Assembly: GCF_020866905.1 (NCBI RefSeq)
Contig: NZ_JAIVCC010000001.1
Span: 280,365-344,364 of the forward strand
Source of the DNA: Salinimicrobium sediminilitoris
GTDB taxonomy: Bacteria > Bacteroidota > Bacteroidia > Flavobacteriales > Flavobacteriaceae
Direction of reading: 5' to 3'
DNA length: 64,000 nt
Shown here piece after piece: positions 44,457 to 53,428 of the stretch (positions are counted from its first letter, which is position 1; every line of letters starts with the position of its first letter). The notes under the pieces are model-generated. The model worked only from the letters and a program-made list of their open reading frames with translations, made no database searches and was not told where the DNA came from. The translations under genes were made by a program, and so were the position numbers.

Positions 44457-46028
44457 TTGAAAGTTCTTATTCACAAAAATTCCCAGACCCCATTAAAAGT
44501 GATTTCCACCGATTCTGAGGAAGTTGAGCTTAGAAGTACTTCCTGCACGGGGGCCATGTGGGAACTAGCAAGGAAATATCCGGAGGAGATAATTGGATGG
44601 TCTGACGAAAGTTTTGAGGATCAATTAATGTTACAGGATTGGGAAAAGATCTTTGAGCACGATTTAATAATGGCTTCTTACGCCGTTAACAGTACCTTTC
44701 TACCTGAAAGTATTGGTTATGTAGATCTCTTACCTTTCGTGAATGTAAATAGAGAGGTACAGTTTCCCACCTGGTTAATGAGTCATGATGTAGGAGGAAT
44801 CAAAGGTGAAGTTTTTTTACAATTCAAAGATATCCTGGGGGATGAATCAGATCTTGGTTATCTATTAAATTCTGTTGCCAAAATTGGACAACAAAATGGT
44901 CTTTTCTGCTATAGTCATCCAGGCTTGATAAATTTATCGGTGAAGGAGAAACCGAAGGCACTCGCTTCAGCCGGCAATTTATTTTCTTTTGTTTCCCAAC
45001 ATTACACCTCCTCCTGGACGTCTGTGCTGCTTTTTTGTTTTCAGAAGTATGAAAAGAAATATCCTGTTGGTGCTTATCTTAGATCTTTTTTGCAAAAAAA
45101 GAAATTCAATACTGCGGTGGATTTGTCTTCTTTTAAACCAAATCCAGGGGAAGAGGTCCCCGATAATTCCATAGATGTCATTATTCCCACGTTAGATAGA
45201 AAAGATTATCTACGGCAAGTATTGGAAGATTTGAGTGCCCAGACTCTCCTGCCAAAGAATGTTATAGTTGTTGAGCAGAACCCTGAGGAAGGATCTTCTT
45301 CCGGGCTGGAAGATATTATAAGCAAAGAATGGCCCTTTAAGATTATTCATGTTTTTATTCACAAGACCGGTGCATGTAAGGCCCGGAATCTTGCCCTGGA
45401 TGAAGTGGAGAGTGAATGGATATTTTTTGCCGATGATGATATAAGGCTTGAAAAAGATTTACTGGAGAAGGTTATTAAAGAGTCTGCACGATATGGAATT
45501 TCTGCTTTAAATTTGAACTGCAGACAATCGCATGAAAAGACGGTTTTTTCCAAAGTAAAACAATGGGGAAGTTTTGGTGCCGGGACTAGTGTCGTGAAAA
45601 CTTCTTTTGCAAAACAATGCAGGTTTTCAGAAATATTTGAATATGGTTTTGGAGAGGATGCCGATTTCGGAATGCAACTGCGTAACAACGGATGCGATAT
45701 AATTTATCATCCCCATCTGGAAACTTTGCATCTTAAAGCACCAGTTGGTGGATTTAGAACAAAGCCTGTTCTTCCCTGGGAACAGGGGGAAGTTTTACCA
45801 AAGCCGTCACCTACTTTAATGGCTTATGCTATTAAGCATTATTCTCAGGAGCAAATCAATGGTTATAAGGTATCGCTTGCATTAAAATTTTACAATCGCC
45901 AAAAGATCAGGAATCCGCTAAAATATATCAATGACATGAGAAGGAGATGGAAACTCAGTGAAAGATGGGCTAGAAAGATCCTCACAGAGAACTCTCAACG
46001 TGGATCCTGTCCTGCTCATGATGACTGA
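44457..46028 (+). CDS. GT2 glycosyltransferase with an N-terminal domain of unknown function
   Basis: About 523 aa. Residues 1-225 do not match a fold I recognise; they include GAMWELARKYPEEIIGWSDE, FEHDLIMASYAVNSTFLPES and GLFCYSHPGLINLS. A GT2 domain follows (about 235-430): IDVIIPTLDRKDYLRQVLED, KNVIVVEQNPEEGS, SEWIFFADDDIRLEKDLLEK with DDD, and GFGEDADFGMQLRNNGCDII. The frame opens at TTG 44439, but a -7 box overlaps that codon. TTG at 44457 (LKVLIHKN) is preferred. Confidence 0.83.
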   Translation: MKVLIHKNSQTPLKVISTDSEEVELRSTSCTGAMWELARKYPEEIIGWSDESFEDQLMLQDWEKIFEHDLIMASYAVNSTFLPESIGYVDLLPFVNVNREVQFPTWLMSHDVGGIKGEVFLQFKDILGDESDLGYLLNSVAKIGQQNGLFCYSHPGLINLSVKEKPKALASAGNLFSFVSQHYTSSWTSVLLFCFQKYEKKYPVGAYLRSFLQKKKFNTAVDLSSFKPNPGEEVPDNSIDVIIPTLDRKDYLRQVLEDLSAQTLLPKNVIVVEQNPEEGSSSGLEDIISKEWPFKIIHVFIHKTGACKARNLALDEVESEWIFFADDDIRLEKDLLEKVIKESARYGISALNLNCRQSHEKTVFSKVKQWGSFGAGTSVVKTSFAKQCRFSEIFEYGFGEDADFGMQLRNNGCDIIYHPHLETLHLKAPVGGFRTKPVLPWEQGEVLPKPSPTLMAYAIKHYSQEQINGYKVSLALKFYNRQKIRNPLKYINDMRRRWKLSERWARKILTENSQRGSCPAHDD

Positions 46029-46051
46029 TTATCGAGCTAATCTCCTTTTTC

Positions 46052-46059
46052 TATCTTTG
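46052..46059 (+). promoter_or_regulatory. -7 box upstream of the GT2 gene at 46093
   Basis: TATCTTTG is a perfect TAnnTTTG, 33 bases before the ATG. It suggests an internal promoter within the locus. Confidence 0.45.
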
Positions 46060-46092
46060 TTAATGCTTCAATTTGTTATTTGACCTCTCAAG

Positions 46093-47091
46093 ATGAAATT
46101 CACCCTAATTGTTTGTACCTATCGGCGTCCTGATTCTCTAATGAGGCTTTTAGTTTCGGTTGCCGGGCAGATACTTTATCCGGACCAGATCCTGATAATA
46201 GATGGGTCTCCGGATAATCGAACTAAGGAAATGCTGGAGCTACACCCTGGGAAAAATCTTGAGTATTTTAAAGTAGAAGAGGAAGATCGAGGTCTTACCA
46301 GACAGAGGAATTTTGGAATACGAAAGACAGCTTTAACATCTGAAATCATTTGTTTTCTTGATGATGATATAGTACTAACACCTCAGTATTTTAAGAACCT
46401 CATTAATACCTATAACCGATTTCCAGATGCGATTGGGGTGGGTGGATATATTATTGAAGAAGTGAACTGGCAGAAAACAGGAGCTGTTCAGCACGAAGAT
46501 TCAAAATTTGTTTTTGATGGCTGGATGAGGGATTTGGGAAGTAGGAATGTCCTCAGAAGGAAGTTAGGTCTTTTAAGTGATAAACCACCAGGATATATGC
46601 CCGATTTTTCAAATGGTTTTTCAACCGGTTTCCTTCCGCCGACTGGTAAAGTCTATCCGGTGGAATTTTTTATGGGTGGTGTTGCTTCTTATAAAAAAGA
46701 GGTTTTTTCAAAAATATCTTTTTCGAATTATTTCATAGGATATGGATTGTATGAGGATATGGATTTCTGTCTTCGCGCATCGCAGCTTGGGCAGCTTTAT
46801 GTGAATACAGAAGGGCAATTATATCATCATCATGAAGCTAGTGGACGGCCGAATAGGTTTAGGTATGGAAAAATGGTGATCAGAAATGGATGGTATGTCT
46901 GGAAGGTGAAATATAAAGAAACTAGCTTGCAGGCCAGATTTAAATGGCATAGTATTGCCCTGGTGTTATCCATAGTGCGATTAATGAATATTCTGACAAC
47001 CAGGGAGAAGAAAGCTGCATTTACAGAAGGTATTGGAAGAATAGTCGGATGGTGGAGTCTGGTTTGGAACCCTCCAAAGATTCAGAGGTAG
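46093..47091 (+). CDS. GT2 glycosyltransferase
   Basis: 332-aa GT-A enzyme: KFTLIVCTYRRPDSLMRLLV, QILIIDGSPDNRTKEMLEL, and SEIICFLDDDIVLTPQYFKN with DDD near 96-98. YGLYEDMDFCLRASQLGQLY is the ED motif. A helical C-terminal segment (about 285-330) may associate with the membrane. The next gene starts one base after its stop. Confidence 0.9.
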   Translation: MKFTLIVCTYRRPDSLMRLLVSVAGQILYPDQILIIDGSPDNRTKEMLELHPGKNLEYFKVEEEDRGLTRQRNFGIRKTALTSEIICFLDDDIVLTPQYFKNLINTYNRFPDAIGVGGYIIEEVNWQKTGAVQHEDSKFVFDGWMRDLGSRNVLRRKLGLLSDKPPGYMPDFSNGFSTGFLPPTGKVYPVEFFMGGVASYKKEVFSKISFSNYFIGYGLYEDMDFCLRASQLGQLYVNTEGQLYHHHEASGRPNRFRYGKMVIRNGWYVWKVKYKETSLQARFKWHSIALVLSIVRLMNILTTREKKAAFTEGIGRIVGWWSLVWNPPKIQR

Positions 47092-47092
47092 A

Positions 47093-48082
47093 ATGAAAAA
47101 GAGAATAATCATTGTTTTAAGTATCTTTTTTTTTACGGGTATCATTATTCTTCTGGTGTTTAATGCGAGGTACCCTTTTTTTAATCCTTCCGTTGGAAAT
47201 TGGTCAGTTGGTTATCATCATGCCGATCAGGTACTTCCCGAAGTTAATGTTAGTAAGGGAAATATTATAACCTACGAATACATTAAGAGCATCACCTCCA
47301 AAAAAACTGAATATATAGCAGATCCTTTTTTTATAAAGGAAAAAGACACCTTTTATTTATTTGTAGAACTTAAGGGAGAAGGAAATGCAAATATAGCTTT
47401 GCTCACTTCTGCTGATGGGGAAAAATATGTTTATAAAGGAATAATATTGGATGAGGAGTTTCATCTGTCCTATCCTCAGGTTTTTAGGTATAACGGGGAA
47501 TTCTATTTGCTCCCTGAGACCATAGGTGCTAAAGGGTTAATATTATATAAAGCAGAAAAATTCCCATTTACCTGGAAACCTGTAGATACTTTAGTCAGCA
47601 ATAAGCACTTAAAAGATCCTTCGTTGCTTTTAAGTGAAGATTTAAATATGATCGTGGCTGTAGATGACGAACTTAAGCAGTATATGTTTGTGGCAGATTC
47701 TCTTAATGGTGTTTGGCGGGAAGCTGAGAATTACAAACCACGATGGGGGAATGAGACCAGACCTGGAGGGAGGTTTTTTAAACTAGAAGGGGAATGGTAT
47801 CTTCCGGTTCAGAATGCATCTAAAGGATATGGAACAGGTATTTCACTATATAAAGTGTACAATCAGAAAACCTTAGAACTGAGGCCAGCAAAAAAACTTT
47901 ATCTCGGTCCTCAAAACGAAATCCAATGGTTTAACCGGGGAATGCACCACCTTGATATACAGGATATTGATGGAGGTTTCTACATGGTGTATGATGGGGA
48001 TCGAAATTTTGGAGAAGAGGAGTTCCAGTATAAGCGAACGATTAAATTAAACCTTATCGATCTTTATAACTACTTTAGATAG
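47093..48082 (+). CDS. Membrane-anchored beta-propeller protein (GINT1 N-domain-like)
   Basis: 329 aa with an N-terminal membrane anchor (about 4-23). The rest has repeated propeller-blade elements: YIADPFFIKEKDTFYLFVEL, HLSYPQVFRYNGEFYLLPET, HLKDPSLLLSEDLNMIVAVD, RPGGRFFKLEGEWYLPVQNA. This matches the five-bladed domain found in plant glucosamine inositolphosphorylceramide transferase and in many bacterial polysaccharide loci, related in fold to GH43. Whether it transfers, binds or cleaves sugar is not known. It lies between two transferase genes with very short spacers. Confidence 0.75.
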   Translation: MKKRIIIVLSIFFFTGIIILLVFNARYPFFNPSVGNWSVGYHHADQVLPEVNVSKGNIITYEYIKSITSKKTEYIADPFFIKEKDTFYLFVELKGEGNANIALLTSADGEKYVYKGIILDEEFHLSYPQVFRYNGEFYLLPETIGAKGLILYKAEKFPFTWKPVDTLVSNKHLKDPSLLLSEDLNMIVAVDDELKQYMFVADSLNGVWREAENYKPRWGNETRPGGRFFKLEGEWYLPVQNASKGYGTGISLYKVYNQKTLELRPAKKLYLGPQNEIQWFNRGMHHLDIQDIDGGFYMVYDGDRNFGEEEFQYKRTIKLNLIDLYNYFR

Positions 48083-48087
48083 CCTGG

Positions 48088-49299
48088 ATGAAATTTGGTA
48101 TTATTACATATATTCTGCATAAGAGAATTAAAGGGGAGTATTATTCGTATGAACCTTATATAAGAGAAATGAACATCTGGTTGAGATTTTTTCCGGAGTT
48201 TCTTTTATTAGCACCTAACGAAGATAAAAATCCAGATCCTCTCGAGATTCCTTACAATTGCAGACCCACTAAATTTTATGAGATTCCTGAAATTTCCCTA
48301 ATCAACTTAAAAGAAATTCTTGGAGCCATCTTGTTTTTACCTTTTGTAATTATCATGATCATTAAAATAATGAGCCGTGCAGATCATATTCATCTGCGGT
48401 GTCCGGGAAACATAGGTTTAATTGGTTGTTTCGTGCAAGTGTTTTTTCCTGGAAAACCTAAAACTGCAAAATATGCCGGAAATTGGGATCCAGAGGCCAG
48501 ACAGCCAAGGAGCTATAGGCTTCAAAAATGGATTCTGAGCAACACTTTTTTGACCCGGAATATGCAGGTGCTGGTATATGGGGAATGGCCCCGGCAGTCG
48601 AAGAACATTATCCCCTTTTTTACAGCCTCATTTTCAGAAAAAGAAAAAGTTGAGGTGCCTAAAAAGACATTTTCAGAACCTTTTACATTTTTATTTGTTG
48701 GCAACCTGGTGGAGGGGAAAAGGCCTCTGGAGGCAGTTAAGTTGGTAGAGGCGATGAATGCAGAAGTTGTTCAGAATAGAGCTCCGAAGATCCGCGCCAG
48801 CCTGGAAATTTATGGAGATGGACCGGAAAGGTTTAAACTGGAAACCTACGTTAAAGAAAATCAATTGCATCAATATATAATTTTCAAAGGCAGCCGACCT
48901 TTGGAAGAACTAAAAGACGCATATAAAAAAGCTCATTTCGTGATCCTGCCGTCCAAATCTGAAGGTTGGCCTAAGGCACTTGCCGAGGCTATGTTCTTTG
49001 GTTGCATACCTATTGCGTCTCCGGTTAGTTGTGTCCCTTGGATGCTGAATTATGGAAGTAGGGGGATATTATTAGATGAATACAAGAATCTAGAGCCAAG
49101 AGCCAAGAATCAAGACGGGAGAAAAGAGTGGTCAGTGGTCAGTGGTCAGTGGTCGGGTGATCTGGAAAAGATTCGTAACCTAATGACAGATCCCGAACGT
49201 ATGAAACGAATGTCTGAGGAAGCAAAAAAGTGGAGTCAGCAGTATACGTTAGAAAGGTTTGAAGGGGCGATTAAAGAGTTGCTAAATAATAAAAAGTAG
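48088..49299 (+). CDS. GT4 glycosyltransferase with repeat-derived insertion
   Basis: 403-aa GT-B enzyme. The N-terminal domain is FGIITYILHKRIKGEYYSYE and IKIMSRADHIHLRCPGNIGL. The donor domain has FTFLFVGNLVEGKRPLEAVK, ASLEIYGDGPERFKLETYVK and FVILPSKSEGWPKALAEAMF (EX7E). Residues about 334-356 (LEPRAKNQDGRKEWSVVSGQ and two more) are encoded by heptanucleotide repeats at 49090-49157 and interrupt the C-terminal region just before DLEKIRNLMTDPERM. The frame is kept, so the enzyme may still work. Confidence 0.9.
   Translation: MKFGIITYILHKRIKGEYYSYEPYIREMNIWLRFFPEFLLLAPNEDKNPDPLEIPYNCRPTKFYEIPEISLINLKEILGAILFLPFVIIMIIKIMSRADHIHLRCPGNIGLIGCFVQVFFPGKPKTAKYAGNWDPEARQPRSYRLQKWILSNTFLTRNMQVLVYGEWPRQSKNIIPFFTASFSEKEKVEVPKKTFSEPFTFLFVGNLVEGKRPLEAVKLVEAMNAEVVQNRAPKIRASLEIYGDGPERFKLETYVKENQLHQYIIFKGSRPLEELKDAYKKAHFVILPSKSEGWPKALAEAMFFGCIPIASPVSCVPWMLNYGSRGILLDEYKNLEPRAKNQDGRKEWSVVSGQWSGDLEKIRNLMTDPERMKRMSEEAKKWSQQYTLERFEGAIKELLNNKK
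49090..49157. repeat. Heptanucleotide repeats inside the GT4 gene
   Basis: An AGAGCCAAGAGCCAAGAATC array is followed by AGTGGTC repeated about four times. The period is 7 bp. It is the same repeat as GACCACT in the methyltransferase gene at 1035-1062, read on the other strand. Confidence 0.88.
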
Positions 49300-49350
49300 A
49301 TAACCAAGGTTCAAGGTGTAACGTTTAAAGTTCAAGGTGACTTCTGAACT
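49300..49350. repeat. Heptanucleotide repeats before the S23 gene
   Basis: AAGGTTCAAGGTG and AAAGTTCAAGGTGAC show partial 7-bp periodicity directly upstream of the four-helix-bundle gene. Confidence 0.6.
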
Positions 49351-49362
49351 TAAATTAAAGGT

Positions 49363-49764
49363 ATGGGGAAAGTAGAAAGTTTTGAAGATTTAGAGGTCTG
49401 GGTTTTAGCTAGAGAAATTTGTGTGGATGTTGAAACTCTGTTTGAAACCACGCCATTAGGAAAAAGGTTTTCTTTACTAAATCAAATGGACAGAAGTTCC
49501 GGTTCTGTTATGGATAATATTGCAGAGGGATTTGGTAGGGGAGGAAACCTGGAGTTCAGAAATTTCCTAGGTTTCTCCCGCGGCTCCTGTACCGAATTAA
49601 AGTCTCAACTGTATCGCGCAAAGGATAAAAATTTAATCACCGAAGAAGAATTTCAGAAGTTATCTCAAAAATGTGAAAAGGAGATCGCGAAGATCACTTC
49701 CTTTATCAGTTTTCTGAACAGATCCACTTTAAAAGGTTCGAAATTTAAAAAGGATAAAAATTAA
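49363..49764 (+). CDS. Four-helix-bundle protein (S23 / Avd-like)
   Basis: 133-aa all-helical protein of the family first seen in 23S rRNA intervening sequences and related in fold to bAvd of diversity-generating retroelements. ESFEDLEVWVLAREICVDVE starts helix 1, SSGSVMDNIAEGFGRGGNLE (about 46-65) is the signature, and FLGFSRGSCTELKSQLYRAK follows. The function is unknown, and no reverse transcriptase is near. It is inserted between two GT4 genes and flanked on both sides by heptanucleotide repeats, like the second S23 gene at 53.8 kb. Confidence 0.92.
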   Translation: MGKVESFEDLEVWVLAREICVDVETLFETTPLGKRFSLLNQMDRSSGSVMDNIAEGFGRGGNLEFRNFLGFSRGSCTELKSQLYRAKDKNLITEEEFQKLSQKCEKEIAKITSFISFLNRSTLKGSKFKKDKN

Positions 49765-49781
49765 CAATAAAAAACGCATGC

Positions 49782-49808
49782 ACCTTGAACGTTAAACGTT
49801 GAACAACA
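49782..49808. repeat. Heptanucleotide repeats after the S23 gene
   Basis: CTTGAAC, GTTAAAC and GTTGAAC follow at 7-bp spacing, immediately before the ATG of the next GT4 gene. Confidence 0.7.
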
Positions 49809-50939
49809 ATGAAACAGGAATCTAATCGTGAGCCAAGAAGCAAGATACGAATCCTACAGCTAATCGACAGCTTACGCTCCGGCGGTGCTGAACGTATGTC
49901 CGTCTCCTATGCCAACGGCCTGGTGAAGCGTATTGAAGGGTCTTTTCTCTGCTGTACCCGAAAAGAAGGTTTACTGAAAAAGCAGTTGGCTCCTGAAGTA
50001 GGTTACCTGTTTTTGAATAAAAAAAGTACCCTCGACCCGAAGGCATTTTTTAAGCTACGAAGATTTATAAAAGAAAATAGGATCGATCTCATCCAGGCGC
50101 ATAGTAGTTCGTGGTTCCTGGCGCTAATGGTAAAGCTGAGTCTGTCACAGGTGAAACTAGTGTGGCATGATCATTACGGAAGAGAGCTTGATAAAAGGAA
50201 ACCGGGGTTATTGAAACCCGCCTCTAAATTTTTCAACGGTGTTATTGTTGTAAACAAAAATCTTGAGCTATGGGCGAAAGAAAAATTATTAGCTCCCAAG
50301 GTTCAGTTCTTTAATAATTTTTTACCAGAAAATTTAGAGATAGTTAATGGTAGGAAGGAGAGGGTACTACTTGGACCGCAGAAAAGCTTTAAAATTATTT
50401 GTTTGGCAAATCTTCGGCCTCAGAAGGACCATTTGAATCTTCTGAAGGCGTTTGTGCTTTTAAAGAATCAAAATTTGCAGCTTACTTTACATCTAATAGG
50501 AAAAGATAAAGAGGATAAATATTCCACAAAAATAAAGAAGTACATAAGAGATCATCAGTTGAATGGGGAAGTATTTATCTACGGAGAACAGGCAAATATT
50601 TCAGGTTATTTAAAACAAGCTGACATTGGAGTATTAGCTTCAGCTTCCGAGGGTTTACCGATAGCTCTTTTGGAGTATGGACTTTCTGGTCTGCCGGTTG
50701 TCTGCACGAGTGTAGGAGAATGTAGCGAAGTTATTGGAGATCATGGTAAATTGGTTCTACCCCACAATCCAAAAGCATTGGCAGAAGCTATTTCTTTTTA
50801 TATTTATGATGACAAGAAAAGGAAAATAGATTCAGTAGCTTTCCAGGAAAAAGTTGAAAGGTTTTATTCTTCTGGAGCTGTTATAACAATGATTACCACC
50901 TTTTATGAGGATATACTACGCAGAACGTCCTGTGTTTAG
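49809..50939 (+). CDS. GT4 glycosyltransferase
   Basis: 376-aa GT-B enzyme: IRILQLIDSLRSGGAERMSV (the GGAE loop of GT4), IDLIQAHSSSWFLALMVKL and VKLVWHDHYGRELDKR, then FKIICLANLRPQKDHLNLLK, LHLIGKDKEDKYSTKIKKYI and SASEGLPIALLEYGLSGLPV (EX7E). The N-terminal 14 residues are polar and encoded next to heptanucleotide repeats, so the real start may be slightly further in. Confidence 0.92.
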   Translation: MKQESNREPRSKIRILQLIDSLRSGGAERMSVSYANGLVKRIEGSFLCCTRKEGLLKKQLAPEVGYLFLNKKSTLDPKAFFKLRRFIKENRIDLIQAHSSSWFLALMVKLSLSQVKLVWHDHYGRELDKRKPGLLKPASKFFNGVIVVNKNLELWAKEKLLAPKVQFFNNFLPENLEIVNGRKERVLLGPQKSFKIICLANLRPQKDHLNLLKAFVLLKNQNLQLTLHLIGKDKEDKYSTKIKKYIRDHQLNGEVFIYGEQANISGYLKQADIGVLASASEGLPIALLEYGLSGLPVVCTSVGECSEVIGDHGKLVLPHNPKALAEAISFYIYDDKKRKIDSVAFQEKVERFYSSGAVITMITTFYEDILRRTSCV

Positions 50940-51012
50940 AAGAATAGTTAAGAGAGGTAGGATGATGGTGTTTATAAGAAAAATTAAGTTTTTCTTCTGG
51001 TTTTTATGATTT

Positions 51013-52380
51013 ATGGCATTTAAAAATTTAACCTATACTGAATATGTAAAGCTTTTGCTCATCCACTTAGCAATGGGAATTGCTATTTCCATGTATGGAG
51101 GTTTTGCTAAGCCTATACTTATAGGAATTCTTATTTTTTTGTTGTTTTTCGTCATTAGCAGGGGCAATAAAAACAATGAAGCCTTAATGGCTGCTGCTTA
51201 CATTGCAGGAGCAGAGGTTTTTTTCAGACAAACGGGAGGAGTCATTTTCTACGAGACGGGAAAATATTCTGTTATCCTGTTTCTTCTAATCGGAATGTTT
51301 TTTAAAGGTACTTCTTCCAGAACTACACCTTTTTGGATTTACCTTATAATACTCGTGCCGGGAGTGGTAATTGCCTCCCAAACCTTAAGTTATGATGTGG
51401 TTTTCAGAAAAGCCGTTGCATTCAATTTAGCTGGTCCTGTATGTCTGGGAATTTCTGCCCTTTATTGCTACTATAAAAAGATTTCAAAAATACAGTTCAA
51501 TTACGTGCTAATGTTTCTGCTACTTCCTCTCGTTAGCCATATGATTTACCTTTTCTTAGTTACTCCAAATATTGGAGAGGCTCTTCATTCTGGCACAAAT
51601 TCTAACTATGCTGCTTCCGGAGGTTTTGGACCAAATCAGATTTCCACGGTTATGGGAATGGGAGCTTTTTTACTTGCCACACGACTTTTTACAATTAAGA
51701 ACAGAATCATAAATCTTATTGATCTTGTTCTTTTTGGCATGATGAGCTATCGAGCTATTGTGACATTTTCCCGGGGGGGAGTCTTGACGGCTATTATTTG
51801 CATTGCTGCGTTTTTAGTGTTATTAATTTATAAACAAGATATCTATGACAGGAAAAAAATCTGGAATAAGATTATGATATTTGGAGGAGTGGTATTCGGT
51901 ATCTGGTTTCTCACTACAGTTTTAACCCAGGGACTAATCGTTAACAGATATACCAATAGAGATGCGGCCGGGCAATTGGAAACTGATATTACTACCGGCA
52001 GAAAGGAGTTGATCGTAACAGAACTTCAAGGTTTTTATTATAATCCTGTGGTGGGAATCGGAGTTGGCAAAGGAAAAGAGTATAGGAGTGAAGAAACCGG
52101 AACAGAAACAGCTTCTCATAACGAAATCAGTAGGTTACTCTCAGAACATGGTTTATTAGGCTTGGTAGCCATTCTAATTCTTATATTTGTCCCAATCATA
52201 TTTTGGACAAAATTTAAAAACAATTATTATTTTTTAGCTTTCTTAGCCTTTTGGTTTCTTACCATCAACCATTCGGCGATGCGAATAGCCATGCCGGCTT
52301 TTGTTTATGGGCTAGCCCTGTTGTATATAGTTGATGATAAAAAGAAATCGGTATACAAGAAAAAAGTAGAAGCTCAATAA
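51013..52380 (+). CDS. O-antigen ligase/polymerase-like membrane protein (WaaL or Wzy)
   Basis: 455-aa polytopic protein with about 11-12 TM segments. The large periplasmic loop contains TDITTGRKELIVTELQGFYY and NPVVGIGVGKGKEYRSEETG, then TETASHNEISRLLSEHGLLG, the Wzy_C pattern with the conserved H-N in SHNEISRLL. WaaL and Wzy share this fold. With an ABC exporter present, a ligase role fits, while the Wza/Wzc pair and WcaJ would fit a Wzy polymerase. No Wzx flippase is in the window. Confidence 0.88.
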   Translation: MAFKNLTYTEYVKLLLIHLAMGIAISMYGGFAKPILIGILIFLLFFVISRGNKNNEALMAAAYIAGAEVFFRQTGGVIFYETGKYSVILFLLIGMFFKGTSSRTTPFWIYLIILVPGVVIASQTLSYDVVFRKAVAFNLAGPVCLGISALYCYYKKISKIQFNYVLMFLLLPLVSHMIYLFLVTPNIGEALHSGTNSNYAASGGFGPNQISTVMGMGAFLLATRLFTIKNRIINLIDLVLFGMMSYRAIVTFSRGGVLTAIICIAAFLVLLIYKQDIYDRKKIWNKIMIFGGVVFGIWFLTTVLTQGLIVNRYTNRDAAGQLETDITTGRKELIVTELQGFYYNPVVGIGVGKGKEYRSEETGTETASHNEISRLLSEHGLLGLVAILILIFVPIIFWTKFKNNYYFLAFLAFWFLTINHSAMRIAMPAFVYGLALLYIVDDKKKSVYKKKVEAQ

Positions 52381-52411
52381 GTAGATGGGCTGGCGCTGTT
52401 ATAAATAGTTA

Positions 52412-53428
52412 ATGAAAAAAAGAATTCTTTATATAGGTAACAATCTTTCCAATCCCACCTTTACCGCTACCTATATTTCTTTTTTTAGTGAAGTATTAAA
52501 GCAGGAAGGGTATTGGGTGAAAACGGCATCGGGAAAGGATAATAAAGCACTGCGGCTGATGGAGATGCTCTCCCTTATCTGGACAAACCGCAAACAAACT
52601 GATGTTGTTCTTATTGACACTTACGGGGCCCAGAATTTCTATTATGCCTACAGCATCGGGAAGTTATGTCAGCAACTAAAGCTGCCTTATATTCCAATCT
52701 TACACGGCGGGAATTTAAAAGAACGCCTGGATAAAACTCCAAACCTTACAAAGTCCCTCTTTGGCAACGCCAGGATCAATGTAGCACCTTCTCACTTTTT
52801 ATTCGACATATTCGTTGACCATGGTTTTTCCAACTCCCGGATCATTCCCAATTCAATCACCCTGGAGAATTATCCTTTTAAAGAGAGGAAGACATTTAAA
52901 CCAAAATTTCTTTGGGTACGCAGGTTCCAAGAGCGATACAATCCGCTAATGGCAATAAAAGTTTTCGAACAGGTTTACAAAAAACATCCCGAAGCTAAAA
53001 TGTGTATGGTGGGCCCCGAGAAAGATGGCTCTCTTGCCACCTGCAAGGAGTATGCAAAGCAAAAAAACTTGCCTGTAGAATTTCCGGGCAAAATGAAAAA
53101 GAAGGACTGGGCAGCACTCTCTTTGGATTACGATTTTTTCATCAACTCCACAGATGTCGATAACACGCCAATAAGTGTTATTGAAGCAATGGCCCTGGGC
53201 CTTCCCGTGATCTCTACAGATGTTGGCGGCATGCCCTATCTCATTGAAAACGATAAAGATGGGATTCTGGTGCCTCAAAACGATGTACCCGCAATGGTCT
53301 CTGCCATTGAAGATTTGCTGCAGAATCCTGAAAAATCTCAAAATATCGCTCAGGCCGCTTATGAAAAAGTCAGGCAGTTTGATTGGGAGATCGTGAAGGA
53401 GGAGTGGATCTCTGTTTTGAATGAATGA
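52412..53428 (+). CDS. GT4 glycosyltransferase
   Basis: 338-aa GT-B enzyme: KKRILYIGNNLSNPTFTATY, VVLIDTYGAQNFYYAYSIGK and IPILHGGNLKERLDKTPNLT in the first domain; KFLWVRRFQERYNPLMAIKV, KMCMVGPEKDGSLATCKEYA and STDVDNTPISVIEAMALGLP (EX7E) in the second. It is a close paralogue of the gene at 55219-56232. The TGA stop is the first three bases of the 14-bp tandem array that follows. Confidence 0.93.
   Translation: MKKRILYIGNNLSNPTFTATYISFFSEVLKQEGYWVKTASGKDNKALRLMEMLSLIWTNRKQTDVVLIDTYGAQNFYYAYSIGKLCQQLKLPYIPILHGGNLKERLDKTPNLTKSLFGNARINVAPSHFLFDIFVDHGFSNSRIIPNSITLENYPFKERKTFKPKFLWVRRFQERYNPLMAIKVFEQVYKKHPEAKMCMVGPEKDGSLATCKEYAKQKNLPVEFPGKMKKKDWAALSLDYDFFINSTDVDNTPISVIEAMALGLPVISTDVGGMPYLIENDKDGILVPQNDVPAMVSAIEDLLQNPEKSQNIAQAAYEKVRQFDWEIVKEEWISVLNE

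Noticed and set aside
50962-51009. 15-codon frame just before the WaaL/Wzy gene (MMVFIRKIKFFFWFL)
   Set aside because: It could be a leader peptide, but a short hydrophobic frame in AT-rich DNA is easily explained by chance; no attenuator structure was seen.
51013-52380. Firm naming as Wzy or WaaL
   Set aside because: Both share the fold and the visible motif; the context supports either, so no gene symbol was given.
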